Positions 1 through 9,722 of a stretch of DNA of 64,000 nucleotides are shown here, in pieces. Position 1 is the stretch's first letter, and each line of letters begins with the position of its first letter. The position numbers and the translations under genes are program-made. The stretch is from positions 27,353-91,352 of the forward strand of contig NZ_JAKRFZ010000019.1 of the NCBI RefSeq assembly GCF_022347765.1. Reading direction: 5' to 3'. The DNA is from Pseudoalteromonas sp. OOF1S-7 (GTDB lineage: Bacteria; Pseudomonadota; Gammaproteobacteria; Enterobacterales; Alteromonadaceae). The notes beneath the pieces are model-generated. The model was not told the origin of the DNA. It did not search any database and was given only the letters and a program-made list of their open reading frames with translations.

Positions 1-681
1 ACTAATGTCGCAGGTTATTCTACCGCGTCAGTCGTCCTGCATACTTTTACTTTGCTCGGCAACTTAATGAGTAATATTCACCGCTATGCACAGGATTGCG
101 CCAATGGTGCCTGGCAGCGTAGTGAGCTGTTCTGCCGTCTGGACTACCCTATCCATGACTTGTCTGGCAAACGCTTTGTAATCGTTGGATATGGAAATCT
201 GGGCCGGGCCGTTGCGAAAGTTGCTGCAGCTTTTGGTGCCGAGGTGATTATTGCTGAACGCCCGGGACAAGAAACCGTGCGTACTGAGCGCGTTGAATTT
301 ACCGAAGCTCTGCGCAGCGCTGATATTGTCTCCATTCACTGTCCTTTGACTGATACCACCCGCGACTTATTCGATGCCAACACACTGGCACTGCTCCCGG
401 CTCATGCCATTTTACTGAATACCGCACGCGGCGGCATCGTCAATGAGCAGGCGCTGGCAAATGCACTAACCACTAAACAGCTATCTGGTGCCGGTGTTGA
501 CGTACTCAGCACAGAACCAGCAGAAGCGACTAACCCGCTGGTACAGTATCAGGGTCACAACTTATTGCTAACCCCTCACACAGCCTGGGCCAGTCAGGAG
601 TCCATCGCGCGCCTGATCCAAGGCATTGCCACGAATATTGACCGCTTTTTACAAGGGCGAGAGCACAACCGCCTGGTATAG
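1..681 (+). CDS. D-2-hydroxyacid dehydrogenase, glycerate dehydrogenase-like (5' partial)
   Basis: The frame is open from base 1, and the residues before the first possible start (TNVAGYSTASVVLHT) already match the conserved family sequence, so the gene begins left of the window. Visible are the NAD-binding glycine motif GYGNLG after the strand FVIVG, the catalytic Arg in NTARGGIVNE, the Glu in GVDVLSTEP and the catalytic His in TPHTAW. The family reduces or oxidises 2-hydroxyacids with NAD(P)H in the cytoplasm; the resemblance is closest to hydroxypyruvate/glycerate dehydrogenases. Substrate specificity cannot be read from the sequence. It is followed by a weak terminator-like hairpin. Confidence 0.9.
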   Translation, partial: TNVAGYSTASVVLHTFTLLGNLMSNIHRYAQDCANGAWQRSELFCRLDYPIHDLSGKRFVIVGYGNLGRAVAKVAAAFGAEVIIAERPGQETVRTERVEFTEALRSADIVSIHCPLTDTTRDLFDANTLALLPAHAILLNTARGGIVNEQALANALTTKQLSGAGVDVLSTEPAEATNPLVQYQGHNLLLTPHTAWASQESIARLIQGIATNIDRFLQGREHNRLV

Positions 682-862
682 CAGTGTGGCTTCGAACAGA
701 AACGACTCGAATCCATCATAAGCGTACCCACTCAGCAACGAGTCACTTTAGAGTGGCTCCCGTCTCCGTGCGGGGTGCACAAAGTGAACTTGACTGTCTG
801 GTGTATTGTCTGAATAGCTCCCTGGCCGCTACGTTCAGGGCCCCACCTCACTGTCCAGACCG

Positions 863-887
863 CCAACACCCATGAGTTGGTTTTTTT
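863..887 (+). terminator. weak intrinsic terminator after the dehydrogenase
   Basis: CCAAC and GTTGG can pair over an 8-nt loop and are followed directly by seven T. The stem is only 5 bp, so this is a weak call. The rest of 682-1047 shows no convincing gene: an open frame at 684-875 has no ribosome-binding site and no recognisable protein. Confidence 0.4.
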
Positions 888-1047
888 GACCAAATATTGG
901 CAAAATCTTTAAAAATTTGGCATTGGTTAAATCGCACTGAATCAACAAAAGACATAAGCATTTGATTTTTAAAGGGTTAAAAACTGGCAAACTCTTTGCA
1001 AAATAAAATTCAAAGAAAACAAAGACGGCTAAGCCTGGGATATAAAG

Positions 1048-1410
1048 ATGAAAAAATTACTACTTGCAACTGCGCTTTTGAGTTCAACCGCCCTGACAGG
1101 CTGTGTTGTCGCGGTCACAGATGGCGAATTTAACGGTCACCATAGCTGGAAAAAAGAGCAAAAACAAAATCGCGAAAAAATCAGCCAGCTAAAAATGGGT
1201 ACAGAGTACCAGAGTGTGCTGAACAAGCTCGGTACACCTGAATACACGGACATGGTGTCTAAGGGGGATTCCGTTTATCAGGTACTTTACTTTGCTACTA
1301 ATAGTAAGCATTCAGACGGCGTAGTAACCAAAGATGAATGTACTCCTTTACTTTTTAAAGACAATAAGTTAGTAGGATTTGGTGACACAGCATTGGCCCA
1401 CCTGCTGTAA
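1048..1410 (+). CDS. small outer-membrane-type lipoprotein, DUF3192 family
   Basis: The 120-residue protein starts with a lysine-containing n-region and hydrophobic stretch ending in the lipobox LTGC (Cys19), so it should be lipidated and anchored in the envelope. The mature part (SQLKMGTEYQSVLNKLGTPEY) resembles DUF3192/SmpA-like small lipoproteins of marine gammaproteobacteria, in which the motif 'G-x-x-x-x-x-V-x-x-x-L-G-x-P' is typical. The function of the family is unknown. The gene stands alone, convergent with the response regulator at 1454-2356, and the two are separated by a perfect inverted repeat. Confidence 0.8.
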   Translation: MKKLLLATALLSSTALTGCVVAVTDGEFNGHHSWKKEQKQNREKISQLKMGTEYQSVLNKLGTPEYTDMVSKGDSVYQVLYFATNSKHSDGVVTKDECTPLLFKDNKLVGFGDTALAHLL

Positions 1411-1424
1411 CCTGCTCGCACTCT

Positions 1425-1452
1425 TGGTTCAGAGTAAACACGCTCTGAACCA
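1425..1452. terminator. inverted repeat between convergent genes, possible bidirectional terminator
   Basis: A perfect 10-bp stem (TGGTTCAGAG / CTCTGAACCA) encloses an 8-nt loop in the short gap between the lipoprotein and response-regulator stop codons. Neither side has a T-tract, so termination is inferred from position and stem only. Confidence 0.5.
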
Positions 1453-1453
1453 C

Positions 1454-2356
1454 TTACACCACACTCAACACGGCTTTTTGTTGCCGTTCACGCGCATCAT
1501 TCAGCGCTGAGGCAGCCAGATCGAGCGGATCCCGGTGTGCTCTAGAATAGTCGGCTTTGGTATAGCAAATTCCCACACTCACCGTTACATGCGCACAAAT
1601 CGGCGAGTGCGGATGGCGGATCGCTAACGCCGCAACCGCCTTGTGAATAGCCTCTGCGACCTCTTGCGCTTCAAGCTCACTGATATCTCGCAGCAAAGCC
1701 ACAAAGCGTCCACCATCATAGCGGGCCGTAAACCCGTCCATATTATTGATGATCCCAGCCACCACCTGCGCAATTTTATAGAGGCATTCATCGCCCCTGA
1801 TATGACCAAACAGCTGGTTGTAACGCTCAAAGTGATCCACACCCAGTACAAACACTGCCAGAGGCCGAACCCCCGACGCGCACTGTCGCCAGAAAGTTGC
1901 CAGAGTTTGATCCAATGCCCGGCGATTGGGCAGTGATGTCATACCATCGATCAGCGCCTGCTGGCAGAGCTGATCGTTACGTTGCTTGATAGCCAGATGA
2001 ATTTTTACCCGAGCTTTCACAATATTAGGGTTAAACGGCTTGGTAATATAGTCGACAGCACCTTGCTGAAGGCTCTGCGCTTCATCTAAAAAGCTGGCAC
2101 TAGCGGAGATCACAATCACAGGCAGTTGGGCTGTCTCAGCATTGGCTTTTAACGCCTGCAAAAATGTCTGAGCCGCGTCGCCAAGCTGCTGATTATCAAT
2201 GATGATCAGGTCTATACGAGTACTTTTAAGCTGTTTAAGAGCATGTTCAGGTGATGCACTCAGCGTCAACAGGTAGGTTTCTTCCAGGGTGTTTTGCAAT
2301 ACCACACGATTGAGCGGATCTGGGTCTAAGACGAGTATATGAGCTGATTTGTGCAT
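1454..2356 (-). CDS. response regulator with degenerate GGDEF domain
   Basis: 300 residues. Residues 1-120 form a receiver domain with acidic residues D11 and D13, phospho-acceptor D54 (DLIIIDN) and the conserved lysine K106 (YITKPF). Residues about 135-295 form a GGDEF-type domain. Its signature reads DGGRF at 214-218 instead of GG(D/E)EF: the catalytic acidic residue is replaced by arginine, while D174 of the metal site remains. The domain is therefore probably not an active diguanylate cyclase and may be a GTP or c-di-GMP sensor or interaction module. The start lies 4 bp after the stop of the hybrid kinase gene, so the pair is almost certainly co-transcribed and functionally linked. Confidence 0.88.
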   Translation of the reverse strand: MHKSAHILVLDPDPLNRVVLQNTLEETYLLTLSASPEHALKQLKSTRIDLIIIDNQQLGDAAQTFLQALKANAETAQLPVIVISASASFLDEAQSLQQGAVDYITKPFNPNIVKARVKIHLAIKQRNDQLCQQALIDGMTSLPNRRALDQTLATFWRQCASGVRPLAVFVLGVDHFERYNQLFGHIRGDECLYKIAQVVAGIINNMDGFTARYDGGRFVALLRDISELEAQEVAEAIHKAVAALAIRHPHSPICAHVTVSVGICYTKADYSRAHRDPLDLAASALNDARERQQKAVLSVV

Positions 2357-2360
2357 TTTC

Positions 2361-5300
2361 TTATCCTTTTAACCAAAACGAAATAAAACACAAAGTTTGT
2401 TCTACAGTTGCCAGCAACTGTGCCTGTTCATCAGCTAACCGGTCAGATAGCTGAGCAGCAGCTTGTTTATCCGTTTGCTTTGCAGCAACCTCGCACTTGC
2501 GTGCCTGAGCGGCCAGACGGCGTAGTCCCAGCCCCGCAGCTGATCCTTTAATGGTGTGTGCCAAACTGACCAGTTCGGGGGCACAGTGCGTACTGTGCAA
2601 AGATGTTACGTACTCTTCACAAAGCTTAGCAAACTTTTCTACCATGGTACGGAGCAAGGTTTCTTTACCCATCATTTGGGCCAGTGCAAACGGATAGTCA
2701 AAGATCACCTCACTGGCCGGAATATAATCCTGCAACGCCCCGCACAAGTCCACCGGCGTAACGGGCTTAACTAAGAAGCCATTTAACCCGGTCGCCATGG
2801 CCTGCTGCTTTTCCTGCTCATGCGCATTGGCTGTTAGCGCAATAATAGGTAAGCTGTCACGGTCAAACTGGCGGCGCAATTGTCGACTGGCTTCGTACCC
2901 GTCAATATTGGGCATATATAAGTCCATCAGCACGACATCGGGGCGCAGCTTTTGACAAATGGCGACTATATTCTCTGCGTTACTCAGTGCAACCACCGTT
3001 GCACCATGCTGTTCGAGTACTGTTGTGCTGATATCCAGATTCACCGGATTGTCATCAACAACAATACAGAGCATTGGAGATAACAAGCAAGGTTCTGGTA
3101 AAGCCGCCTCAGGCACTTCCAGTGGACAGGTACTCAGGCTCTGATAAAACACGGGCCCAGGTAAACTGAAGGTGCCAGAATTGGCAGGCAAAACATCCAG
3201 GCAGCCGGCTGTGTCGGGCACCAGCCAGCGTGCATCCAATTCAGGCTCAGACTGACACAGTGTCTGAATATGTACAGGGTCATCACACGCCAGGTAGTGG
3301 ACCGTGGCGGGAGCACTCAGCGCCTTAAGGTCAGCCACACTGCCCTGGCGCACCCCCTGGTGTGCCAGATAAGGCAAAGGTGCCTGATCGCCCAGTATTA
3401 AGAACAGAGATTTACGCTGCTCATCGCCAGACAATGCCGCTCGTTCTAATTGCAGAGTGAACTCAAACCGGCTGCCGACTTCGGGTTTGCTGGAGAGTGT
3501 GATCTCTCCCCTCAATAACTGGATCACCTGCTTCACAATTGCCAGGCCAAGTCCTATCCCCTCGTGGGGACGGGAACTAGTTTCATTGCCCTGTGTAAAG
3601 GCATCGAACAAGCGGGCCTGATCACGCTCACTGATCCCAGGACCGGTATCCCAGACACAAAACCTGATGGCCTGCCCGGACGCTTGTGAATCGGGTTGCA
3701 ACGACAGGCTTACTCCGACCCGGCCATGCTCAGTAAACTTAACGGCATTGCCCAACAGGTTCATCAGAACCAGCTTGATACGCGCCTCATCACCTATCAA
3801 TCTTGGCCAGATAAACGGGTCTACTTCTACCTCAAACGCCAGCTGTTTCGCACTACTCAGCGGCGTAATAAAACCACTCAAACTGGTTACCAAATCGACC
3901 AAACAAAATGGCTGGTTGTTGGGCTTACCCTGACCACTTTCAAGCCGTGCAAAATTAAGGATATCGTTCAGCATCGCTAATAACTGCTGAGCGGCGCGCT
4001 CAATCTGCTCGAGTTTTTGCTGCTCTTTACTGGCGTCCAGCTCGCTCTTAAGGATGCTTACCATACCTAAAATGGCATTGATGGGTGTGCGGATCTCATG
4101 GCTGATATTGGCAATAAAGCGACTTTTGGCATGGTTTGCCCGTTCGGCGTCCAGACGGGCACGGATCAGCGCCGTGACATTCTGAACGTGGATAACAAAA
4201 TATTTGGGATTCTTTTGCTTATCCCACACCAGAGAAACGCTCAGATGCAACCAGCGCTTTGGGTCTTGCTGAGCCAGGCTAAGCTCACTGGCTCCCTGGC
4301 GCTCTTGCAGGCAATGATCCAGCACATCATTGAGCGCCTCCACATCGGCATCCTCAAACACGCTATACAGGCTGCTGCCAATATCAACGCACGTAAACAA
4401 TTTACGCGCCGCACGGTTAAGCTCAAGCACCAGGCGGTCAACAGATAATAAAATTACCCCATTGGGCGCATATTCAATCGCTGCTTTAAAGTTTTGCTCC
4501 GATGCCCGTAATGCGGTCAGCGCCTGCTGTTGCTCGCTGATATCCCGTGCGACCCCTAAAGTGCCAATGCGCTTACGCAAGTCGTTATACAAAGGCGAAA
4601 CCGTGATGAGGTAACTACTGCCTTCCAGCACCAGGGTGTCAGTGAGGCTTTGCCCCTGTCGGCCCATGGTTTGCTCAAGTTCCAGCAGGGCCAGGTGTCG
4701 CTCAGTCACCTCCTGATGCTCACGGGCCACCAGGTCAACCTGGGATACGCCCATAAACCGCTCAAAAGCCTCATTACAACCGATAAAAGAGCCATCGATA
4801 TTTTTGTAGTAAACCAGATCTGGGACTGAGTTAAGAACAGTTTTAAGCAAGGCTGCCTGGCGCTCTTTGGCTTCCAAACTACGTGACAGAGCTTTTTTTT
4901 GCTGCTGAACCTGCTCATCCAGCTTAGAGTTGTTTTCCTGCAATTGTTGCAGCGCATTGCGCTTTTGTGTCACAACCCGTTTAATCTCCAGAAACCAGGG
5001 CTGCCAGTCTTTAGGGACTGGATAATTCATGGTCGCTTCCGGAGTATTTTCCTGATAGGTCAGATATTGGACAAAATGCTTTAATGGCCGAATAAATACC
5101 TGCGCGTTAAGCCATACGTACGCGGCGAACGTACATACAATGAACAGGATCAGAAACCCCAACTCCAGCAATACTTCATATCGCGCCGGAGCAGAAAAAC
5201 GGCTCTCATCCTGGACAAAATTCAGCGTAAATGGCTGAGCCGCAGGGCGATAACTAAACCGTACTCCACCTTCCCAGGGCAGTTTGTCAGGACGTGCCAC

Positions 5301-6077
5301 ATCACCTTCGGGCTCCCGGTAGCCTTTGCTGGTGGCCAGGACCACGCCCGGTTGTGTGCCCTTTAATGCCAGCTCTCCGCCACCAAAGGTCATCTGTTGC
5401 AACTTGCCAGCCAGTTTATCAACATCATAGATCAACAGAATTTGCGACAATGAGCCACTCGCCAAACGCTGACCCAGCGCAAAATAGCGTTTACCAAAAA
5501 CCCGGGTTGGCATGCTGGTGGCCGTGATCCCCAGACTGAATTGCGGGGTGAAACGCGACTCAACAATGGCCGTCAGCAGATTGCTCTGGCTGGTATCACG
5601 GCGTTTTATAAAAGCAAAGCCGTTGTCCTGAACAAACACCACGGCTTCGAGTTCGTCTATCAGTGCCAGTGCGGTATTAAAACTGGGACCCAGCGCCATG
5701 ATCTGCTGCCACTGCACGACCAACTCTGGGGTCGGGACAAACCGACCAAGGCCTACGACTTCTCCCCCATTATCGGGAAGCTGACGATAAAAATACCCCG
5801 CCTGCTGACGAATATTTTGCTGCCAGTCTGCATCCAGCTGATAGCGGATAGGCTCTGCAAGGCTATTACGAATACTGGTGATCACCGTTTGTGCGGCCAG
5901 CGTTTCCTGCTCAACTTGACCGGCAAGCACGAAAAACTGGGCCTGGTAAACCTGATACTGGCGCTCAAGCTTAATATGATAAAGGTGAAAACACAGCACC
6001 ACTGCCAGCAACATAGGTACCAGCAAGGCCACACTAATCGCCTTACGATAGTTCTTGAGAGGGAGAAATTGCGCCAC
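2361..6077 (-). CDS. hybrid sensor histidine kinase (PAS-PAS-HisKA-HATPase-REC-Hpt)
   Basis: 1238 residues. An N-terminal membrane segment (about 12-32), a periplasmic sensor region and a second membrane segment (about 300-325) are followed by a coiled coil, two PAS-like regions (about 410-640), a HisKA box with H660 (ISHEIRTP), and an ATPase domain with N box NLLGNAVKF and glycine boxes DTGPGIS and GIGLGLA. A receiver domain (D1052 in VVLMDLYMP) and a C-terminal Hpt domain (H1174 in LAHTIKGSA) follow. This is the BarA/ArcB-type phosphorelay layout at the inner membrane. The ligand is unknown. The adjacent downstream response regulator is the likely output partner. Confidence 0.92.
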   Translation of the reverse strand: MAQFLPLKNYRKAISVALLVPMLLAVVLCFHLYHIKLERQYQVYQAQFFVLAGQVEQETLAAQTVITSIRNSLAEPIRYQLDADWQQNIRQQAGYFYRQLPDNGGEVVGLGRFVPTPELVVQWQQIMALGPSFNTALALIDELEAVVFVQDNGFAFIKRRDTSQSNLLTAIVESRFTPQFSLGITATSMPTRVFGKRYFALGQRLASGSLSQILLIYDVDKLAGKLQQMTFGGGELALKGTQPGVVLATSKGYREPEGDVARPDKLPWEGGVRFSYRPAAQPFTLNFVQDESRFSAPARYEVLLELGFLILFIVCTFAAYVWLNAQVFIRPLKHFVQYLTYQENTPEATMNYPVPKDWQPWFLEIKRVVTQKRNALQQLQENNSKLDEQVQQQKKALSRSLEAKERQAALLKTVLNSVPDLVYYKNIDGSFIGCNEAFERFMGVSQVDLVAREHQEVTERHLALLELEQTMGRQGQSLTDTLVLEGSSYLITVSPLYNDLRKRIGTLGVARDISEQQQALTALRASEQNFKAAIEYAPNGVILLSVDRLVLELNRAARKLFTCVDIGSSLYSVFEDADVEALNDVLDHCLQERQGASELSLAQQDPKRWLHLSVSLVWDKQKNPKYFVIHVQNVTALIRARLDAERANHAKSRFIANISHEIRTPINAILGMVSILKSELDASKEQQKLEQIERAAQQLLAMLNDILNFARLESGQGKPNNQPFCLVDLVTSLSGFITPLSSAKQLAFEVEVDPFIWPRLIGDEARIKLVLMNLLGNAVKFTEHGRVGVSLSLQPDSQASGQAIRFCVWDTGPGISERDQARLFDAFTQGNETSSRPHEGIGLGLAIVKQVIQLLRGEITLSSKPEVGSRFEFTLQLERAALSGDEQRKSLFLILGDQAPLPYLAHQGVRQGSVADLKALSAPATVHYLACDDPVHIQTLCQSEPELDARWLVPDTAGCLDVLPANSGTFSLPGPVFYQSLSTCPLEVPEAALPEPCLLSPMLCIVVDDNPVNLDISTTVLEQHGATVVALSNAENIVAICQKLRPDVVLMDLYMPNIDGYEASRQLRRQFDRDSLPIIALTANAHEQEKQQAMATGLNGFLVKPVTPVDLCGALQDYIPASEVIFDYPFALAQMMGKETLLRTMVEKFAKLCEEYVTSLHSTHCAPELVSLAHTIKGSAAGLGLRRLAAQARKCEVAAKQTDKQAAAQLSDRLADEQAQLLATVEQTLCFISFWLKG

Positions 6078-6180
6078 ACAGCGACTCGACGTTAGTTCCT
6101 TGTTTTAGCAAGAGTAACGAGCAGTTGCCAATCTTTCAAGCTGGTCAGCAAGTAAAAACCCGAGGTTGGGAAGCCGAAAA

Positions 6181-7821
6181 TTAAGTGTTGGCCACTTTTG
6201 TATTATTACGACCGTCCGACTTTGCGTCGTACAAGGCCATATCTGCGCGTTTAATTAAACTGTCCATATCGTCTTCTATCTTTGCCTGAGCAACACCAAA
6301 ACTACAGGTCACGGAAAACACCGTGCCCGAGGCATCAAACTGCATTTCTGCAATCTCCATGCGGGCACGCTCCACAGTGGCCAAAGCAACCTTACTGTTT
6401 GTCATAGGTAAAATAAGGCTAAACTCTTCGCCACCGAACCGGGCAATCGTGTCGCTACTGCGAAACGTCTTACTAAGGTAATCTGCAAGCCTTTTTAAAA
6501 CAACATCGCCTACATCGTGTCCCCATTTGTCATTCACGGACTTAAAGTGATCAATATCAAACAAAACCAGCGTAAGATCATGTTGATAACGACTAACCCG
6601 TGCTAACTCCTGCTGAAGCTGCTCATGCAAGTAACGACGATTGCAAAGTCCGGTAAGGGGATCTGTAATGCTCAATATTTTAAGCTTATCGTTGGCAGTT
6701 TGCAGTTCTTCCGTACGCTCTTTCACTTTGTTATTCAAATTTTGATTCAGTTCTTTGAGGGAATCAATCATGTAGTTAAAATGCGCTGTTAATTGCTTCA
6801 CCTCCTGAAAACTTTCACTACTGTTGTACTGCTCAAATTCGCCACTCGCCACCTTATCAGTATGTGCAATCAACTTTTCTATTGGCTGAGAAACATACAC
6901 AGCGACACCAACACCAACGATAATCGCCAGTACAATTATGACTCCCTCCAGGATATAAATAATGTACTTGGTCTCACGCAGCATAGTGCCCACTTCAGAC
7001 TCGTTTATTTTAACCACCAGACCCCAGTCCATATCTGCGAGATACCGGGTATAAGCCATGACAGGCTCCCCCATATAGTCTGGTGCATTGGACATTAATA
7101 TTTCATTGCCTAGTAACGCTTGAGTAATAGGCACATCGGTTCGCTCTTTGTCCACAATACGATTAAAAGCCGCCTGAGCATCATACTTTAACGGTACAGC
7201 AAACACTGCATCCCCCCGCTCATTTCGCACAGCAAACAACCACTCACCGGTCTCACCCAGGCCAACGCGTTTGCGCACAAAGTTAATGATGAAATCACCA
7301 TAGAAGTGTGTTTGAATAAATCCAATATCACGATTTTCAACCTGTAACTTATCAGTACTGGTCATAAATAATTGTGACTGATGATAGCGTAACTCTACCA
7401 TAGGCAAAGCTTTTACGATGGGCACATTCAGGCGTTCATTGAGAGGATGAGGATGAGAAGAGGCCACCAACATACCATTGATATCGTACAAGCTAATGCT
7501 GTGCAGCTTATTCATACTTGCATGTGCATCACGCAGTATCATATTGACCTTAGTTAGAGCCGTCTCATCCTGATGCTGTAGCCATTTTTCCATACTAATG
7601 CGCATCTGAGTGCGGCTTTTAATCAGGGCATTACCATCCTTTACGCGATCGACCACCGCCTCAATGCGATGCTTTGCAATCAAAGATAAGGCTTCCAGCT
7701 TATCTGCAACCTGCGCCCGATAATTAGTCGCTGTGTAATGGTTCAAATACTGCAAGGATAAAAACAAGGGCACAGCAGACAGCACCAGAAAACTCACGAT
7801 TAAAAGGTGTTTTAGTTTCAT
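6181..7821 (-). CDS. membrane-bound diguanylate cyclase (sensor-HAMP-GGDEF)
   Basis: 546 residues. There is one N-terminal membrane segment (about 7-25), a periplasmic cache-like sensor region, a second segment (about 280-305), a HAMP linker and coiled coil, and a C-terminal GGDEF domain. The active-site signature is intact (GGEEF, residues 463-467), and an RxxD product-inhibition site (RSSD, 454-457) lies five residues upstream, so the enzyme should make c-di-GMP and be feedback inhibited. The start is preceded by GAGGGG at good spacing. It lies 103 bp upstream of the hybrid kinase on the same strand, so one signalling operon is possible. Confidence 0.9.
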   Translation of the reverse strand: MKLKHLLIVSFLVLSAVPLFLSLQYLNHYTATNYRAQVADKLEALSLIAKHRIEAVVDRVKDGNALIKSRTQMRISMEKWLQHQDETALTKVNMILRDAHASMNKLHSISLYDINGMLVASSHPHPLNERLNVPIVKALPMVELRYHQSQLFMTSTDKLQVENRDIGFIQTHFYGDFIINFVRKRVGLGETGEWLFAVRNERGDAVFAVPLKYDAQAAFNRIVDKERTDVPITQALLGNEILMSNAPDYMGEPVMAYTRYLADMDWGLVVKINESEVGTMLRETKYIIYILEGVIIVLAIIVGVGVAVYVSQPIEKLIAHTDKVASGEFEQYNSSESFQEVKQLTAHFNYMIDSLKELNQNLNNKVKERTEELQTANDKLKILSITDPLTGLCNRRYLHEQLQQELARVSRYQHDLTLVLFDIDHFKSVNDKWGHDVGDVVLKRLADYLSKTFRSSDTIARFGGEEFSLILPMTNSKVALATVERARMEIAEMQFDASGTVFSVTCSFGVAQAKIEDDMDSLIKRADMALYDAKSDGRNNTKVANT

Positions 7822-7904
7822 ATCCCCTCGACCAGGGTAATCTCAAGACTTGTTAGTCATCTAAATAACTAAAGTATAGTGAATTGTTAATAAAACACGA
7901 GACG

Positions 7905-7929
7905 AAAAAAGCGGGCCATAATGGCCCGC
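7905..7929 (-). terminator. intrinsic terminator of the PhoH-family gene
   Basis: On the minus strand GCGGGCC-ATTAT-GGCCCGC (7-bp GC-rich stem) is followed by six T. It lies just downstream of the PhoH-family stop codon. Confidence 0.85.
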
Positions 7930-7936
7930 CCCGGTG

Positions 7937-9337
7937 TTATAAGTTTTGCTCGGCAAATGAGGCCAGGCGACTTCTTACCACGCCGTTGAGGTTAATGGTG
8001 GCAGAGCCCTCAAAGTCCTTAAAACGCTCCACAATATAGGTCAGCCCCGAGGTTACCGGGGTGAGGTAGTTGCTGTCTATCTGTGCCAGGTTGCCGGTAC
8101 AGATCAGTTTAGTGCCTTCACCACAGCGGGTAATGATGGTTTTCAGCTGCGAGGCCGTGAGGTTCTGGCTTTCATCCAGGATCACCACCGCATTCTGAAT
8201 GCTGCGCCCGCGCATAAAGTTAACCGACTTAAACTGGATGTTAGCCTTTTCCATGATGTAGTTACGACTCGAAATGGGGCTCTCGTCGTGTTTGTGCAGC
8301 ACCTCCAGAGTATCTGTGATAGCGGCCAGCCATGGAGCCATTTTTTCTTCTTCCGTGCCCGGTAAAAAGCCGATGCTTTCCGCGATTTCCGGGGTGTTTC
8401 GTGTCACAATCACTTTGTCATAGACACCCTTTTCAATGATCATTTCCAGCGCACTGGCCAGTGCCAGCAGGGTTTTGCCACAACCCGCCGGACCGGTCAG
8501 GATCACCAGCTCAATGTTGGGGTCAAGCAGCGCATCGAGCGCCATGCCCTGATACACATTCTTAGGTGAAACGCCCCAGGCCTGCTGGTGCATCAGGCGC
8601 TCTACACTGATGTCTTTGAGCGTGACATGCTCTGCGTCGTAACCAACCACACGTGCAGCAAAATGATCTCCTTCGTCTATCAGGTATTCATTGACAAAGA
8701 CTTCGGGCATCAGTTTGGCAGGCACCTGGTGCAACGTATAACGCCCCTGCTGCTCGGTCTGGCATTCGCCCACATTGGTCCAGAAATCGCCGGTAAACTT
8801 GTTATACCCTGAGGTCAACAGGTTAATGTCGTCAATTAGCTGATCGGTGCGGTAATCTTCCACAAATTTGAGTCCGGCCCCTTTGGCCTTCAGGCGCATA
8901 TTAATGTCTTTGGTGACCAGCACCACTTTTTTGTCTGAGTATTGCTTTTGTAGCTGTATGGCGCAGTTAATAATGCGGTGGTCGTTTTCGTTGCCAGGTA
9001 GCCCGGAGATGCTATCCGGATATAAATGGTCATTGATCACAATGAGCTTACCGCTGCTGGCGGGTTTATGCGTGTCTCGCTGCACTTTGGGCAAGGCAAC
9101 GCCTTCAAGCATTTGCTCTGGTGATGCATTGCGCAACACGTCGTCAAGACTGCGAATGGCCACCCTGGCATCGCTGCTGACATCGCGTTTTCTGTCTTTT
9201 ATGTGGTCCAGTTCTTCCAGAACTGTCATGGGGATTACTACGTCGTGTTCCTGGAATGAAAAGAAAGCGAGGGGTTCGTGAAGGAGTACGTTGGTATCTA
9301 ACACATACATTTTCCGGTCGAGGTCATCATTTCCCAT
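7937..9337 (-). CDS. PIN domain-PhoH family ATPase
   Basis: 466 residues. The N-terminus is a PIN ribonuclease domain (YVLDTNVLLHEP with the first metal-binding Asp; further acidic residues downstream). The C-terminal half is a PhoH-type P-loop ATPase with GPAGCGKT (K288) and a DESQN Walker B motif. The combination is the PhoH2 class, proposed to be RNA-unwinding/cleaving enzymes in other bacteria; the target here is unknown. The start MGNDDLDRKMYVLD agrees with the family, with AGGA about 9 nt upstream. The gene is monocistronic, divergent from rapA, with a clear terminator. Confidence 0.9.
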   Translation of the reverse strand: MGNDDLDRKMYVLDTNVLLHEPLAFFSFQEHDVVIPMTVLEELDHIKDRKRDVSSDARVAIRSLDDVLRNASPEQMLEGVALPKVQRDTHKPASSGKLIVINDHLYPDSISGLPGNENDHRIINCAIQLQKQYSDKKVVLVTKDINMRLKAKGAGLKFVEDYRTDQLIDDINLLTSGYNKFTGDFWTNVGECQTEQQGRYTLHQVPAKLMPEVFVNEYLIDEGDHFAARVVGYDAEHVTLKDISVERLMHQQAWGVSPKNVYQGMALDALLDPNIELVILTGPAGCGKTLLALASALEMIIEKGVYDKVIVTRNTPEIAESIGFLPGTEEEKMAPWLAAITDTLEVLHKHDESPISSRNYIMEKANIQFKSVNFMRGRSIQNAVVILDESQNLTASQLKTIITRCGEGTKLICTGNLAQIDSNYLTPVTSGLTYIVERFKDFEGSATINLNGVVRSRLASFAEQNL

Positions 9338-9615
9338 AGTGCATTCCTATTTAGTGAAAACTACTACTGAACAAAGACTTGGTCGCCACGCAAGCCGATG
9401 CCCTTATCTTAAGTTTAGTCTATTTGTCACAAAAGTCGTTTTTATGACAGGCAGGTTAAGCACAGGGATGACGGACTGACTTAAGTGCGTCAATTTTAAT
9501 CAACTGAGCTATGCTTACTTTTTGCTGTGAAGACATAAACACACTTGGCCAGACTAGCGCTAAACAGGACAACAAATCTCCTCTGCTGAAACATTCGCTC
9601 GGGTCAATAGCCTAA

Positions 9616-9631
9616 AGTGAAAAAAATCACG
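9616..9631. promoter_or_regulatory. candidate CRP-type site upstream of rapA
   Basis: AGTGAAAAAAATCACG contains GTGA-N6-TCAC, the core of the cAMP-receptor-protein consensus, in the divergent phoH-like/rapA intergenic region. The outer T and A of the consensus are absent. No CRP gene is in the window, so this rests on the motif only. Confidence 0.35.
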
Positions 9632-9668
9632 CAATAGGCACGTTTATCGTCCTCTCACAACCTTGAAC

Positions 9669-9704
9669 AAGGCGGTGCTTCTCGGTACCATGGCCGCCTT
9701 TTTT
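9669..9704 (+). terminator. terminator-like hairpin in the rapA leader
   Basis: AAGGCGG and CCGCCTT form a perfect 7-bp stem over an 18-nt loop, followed by further T (six in a row in total). It ends 18 nt before the rapA start codon, so it could be an attenuator in the leader or an end point for an upstream transcript. Confidence 0.5.
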
Positions 9705-9722
9705 CCGCGAGACGAGACAAGC

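Noticed and set aside
684..875. 63-codon frame after the dehydrogenase
   Set aside because: No ribosome-binding site, runs into the terminator-like hairpin, and composition is not protein-like.
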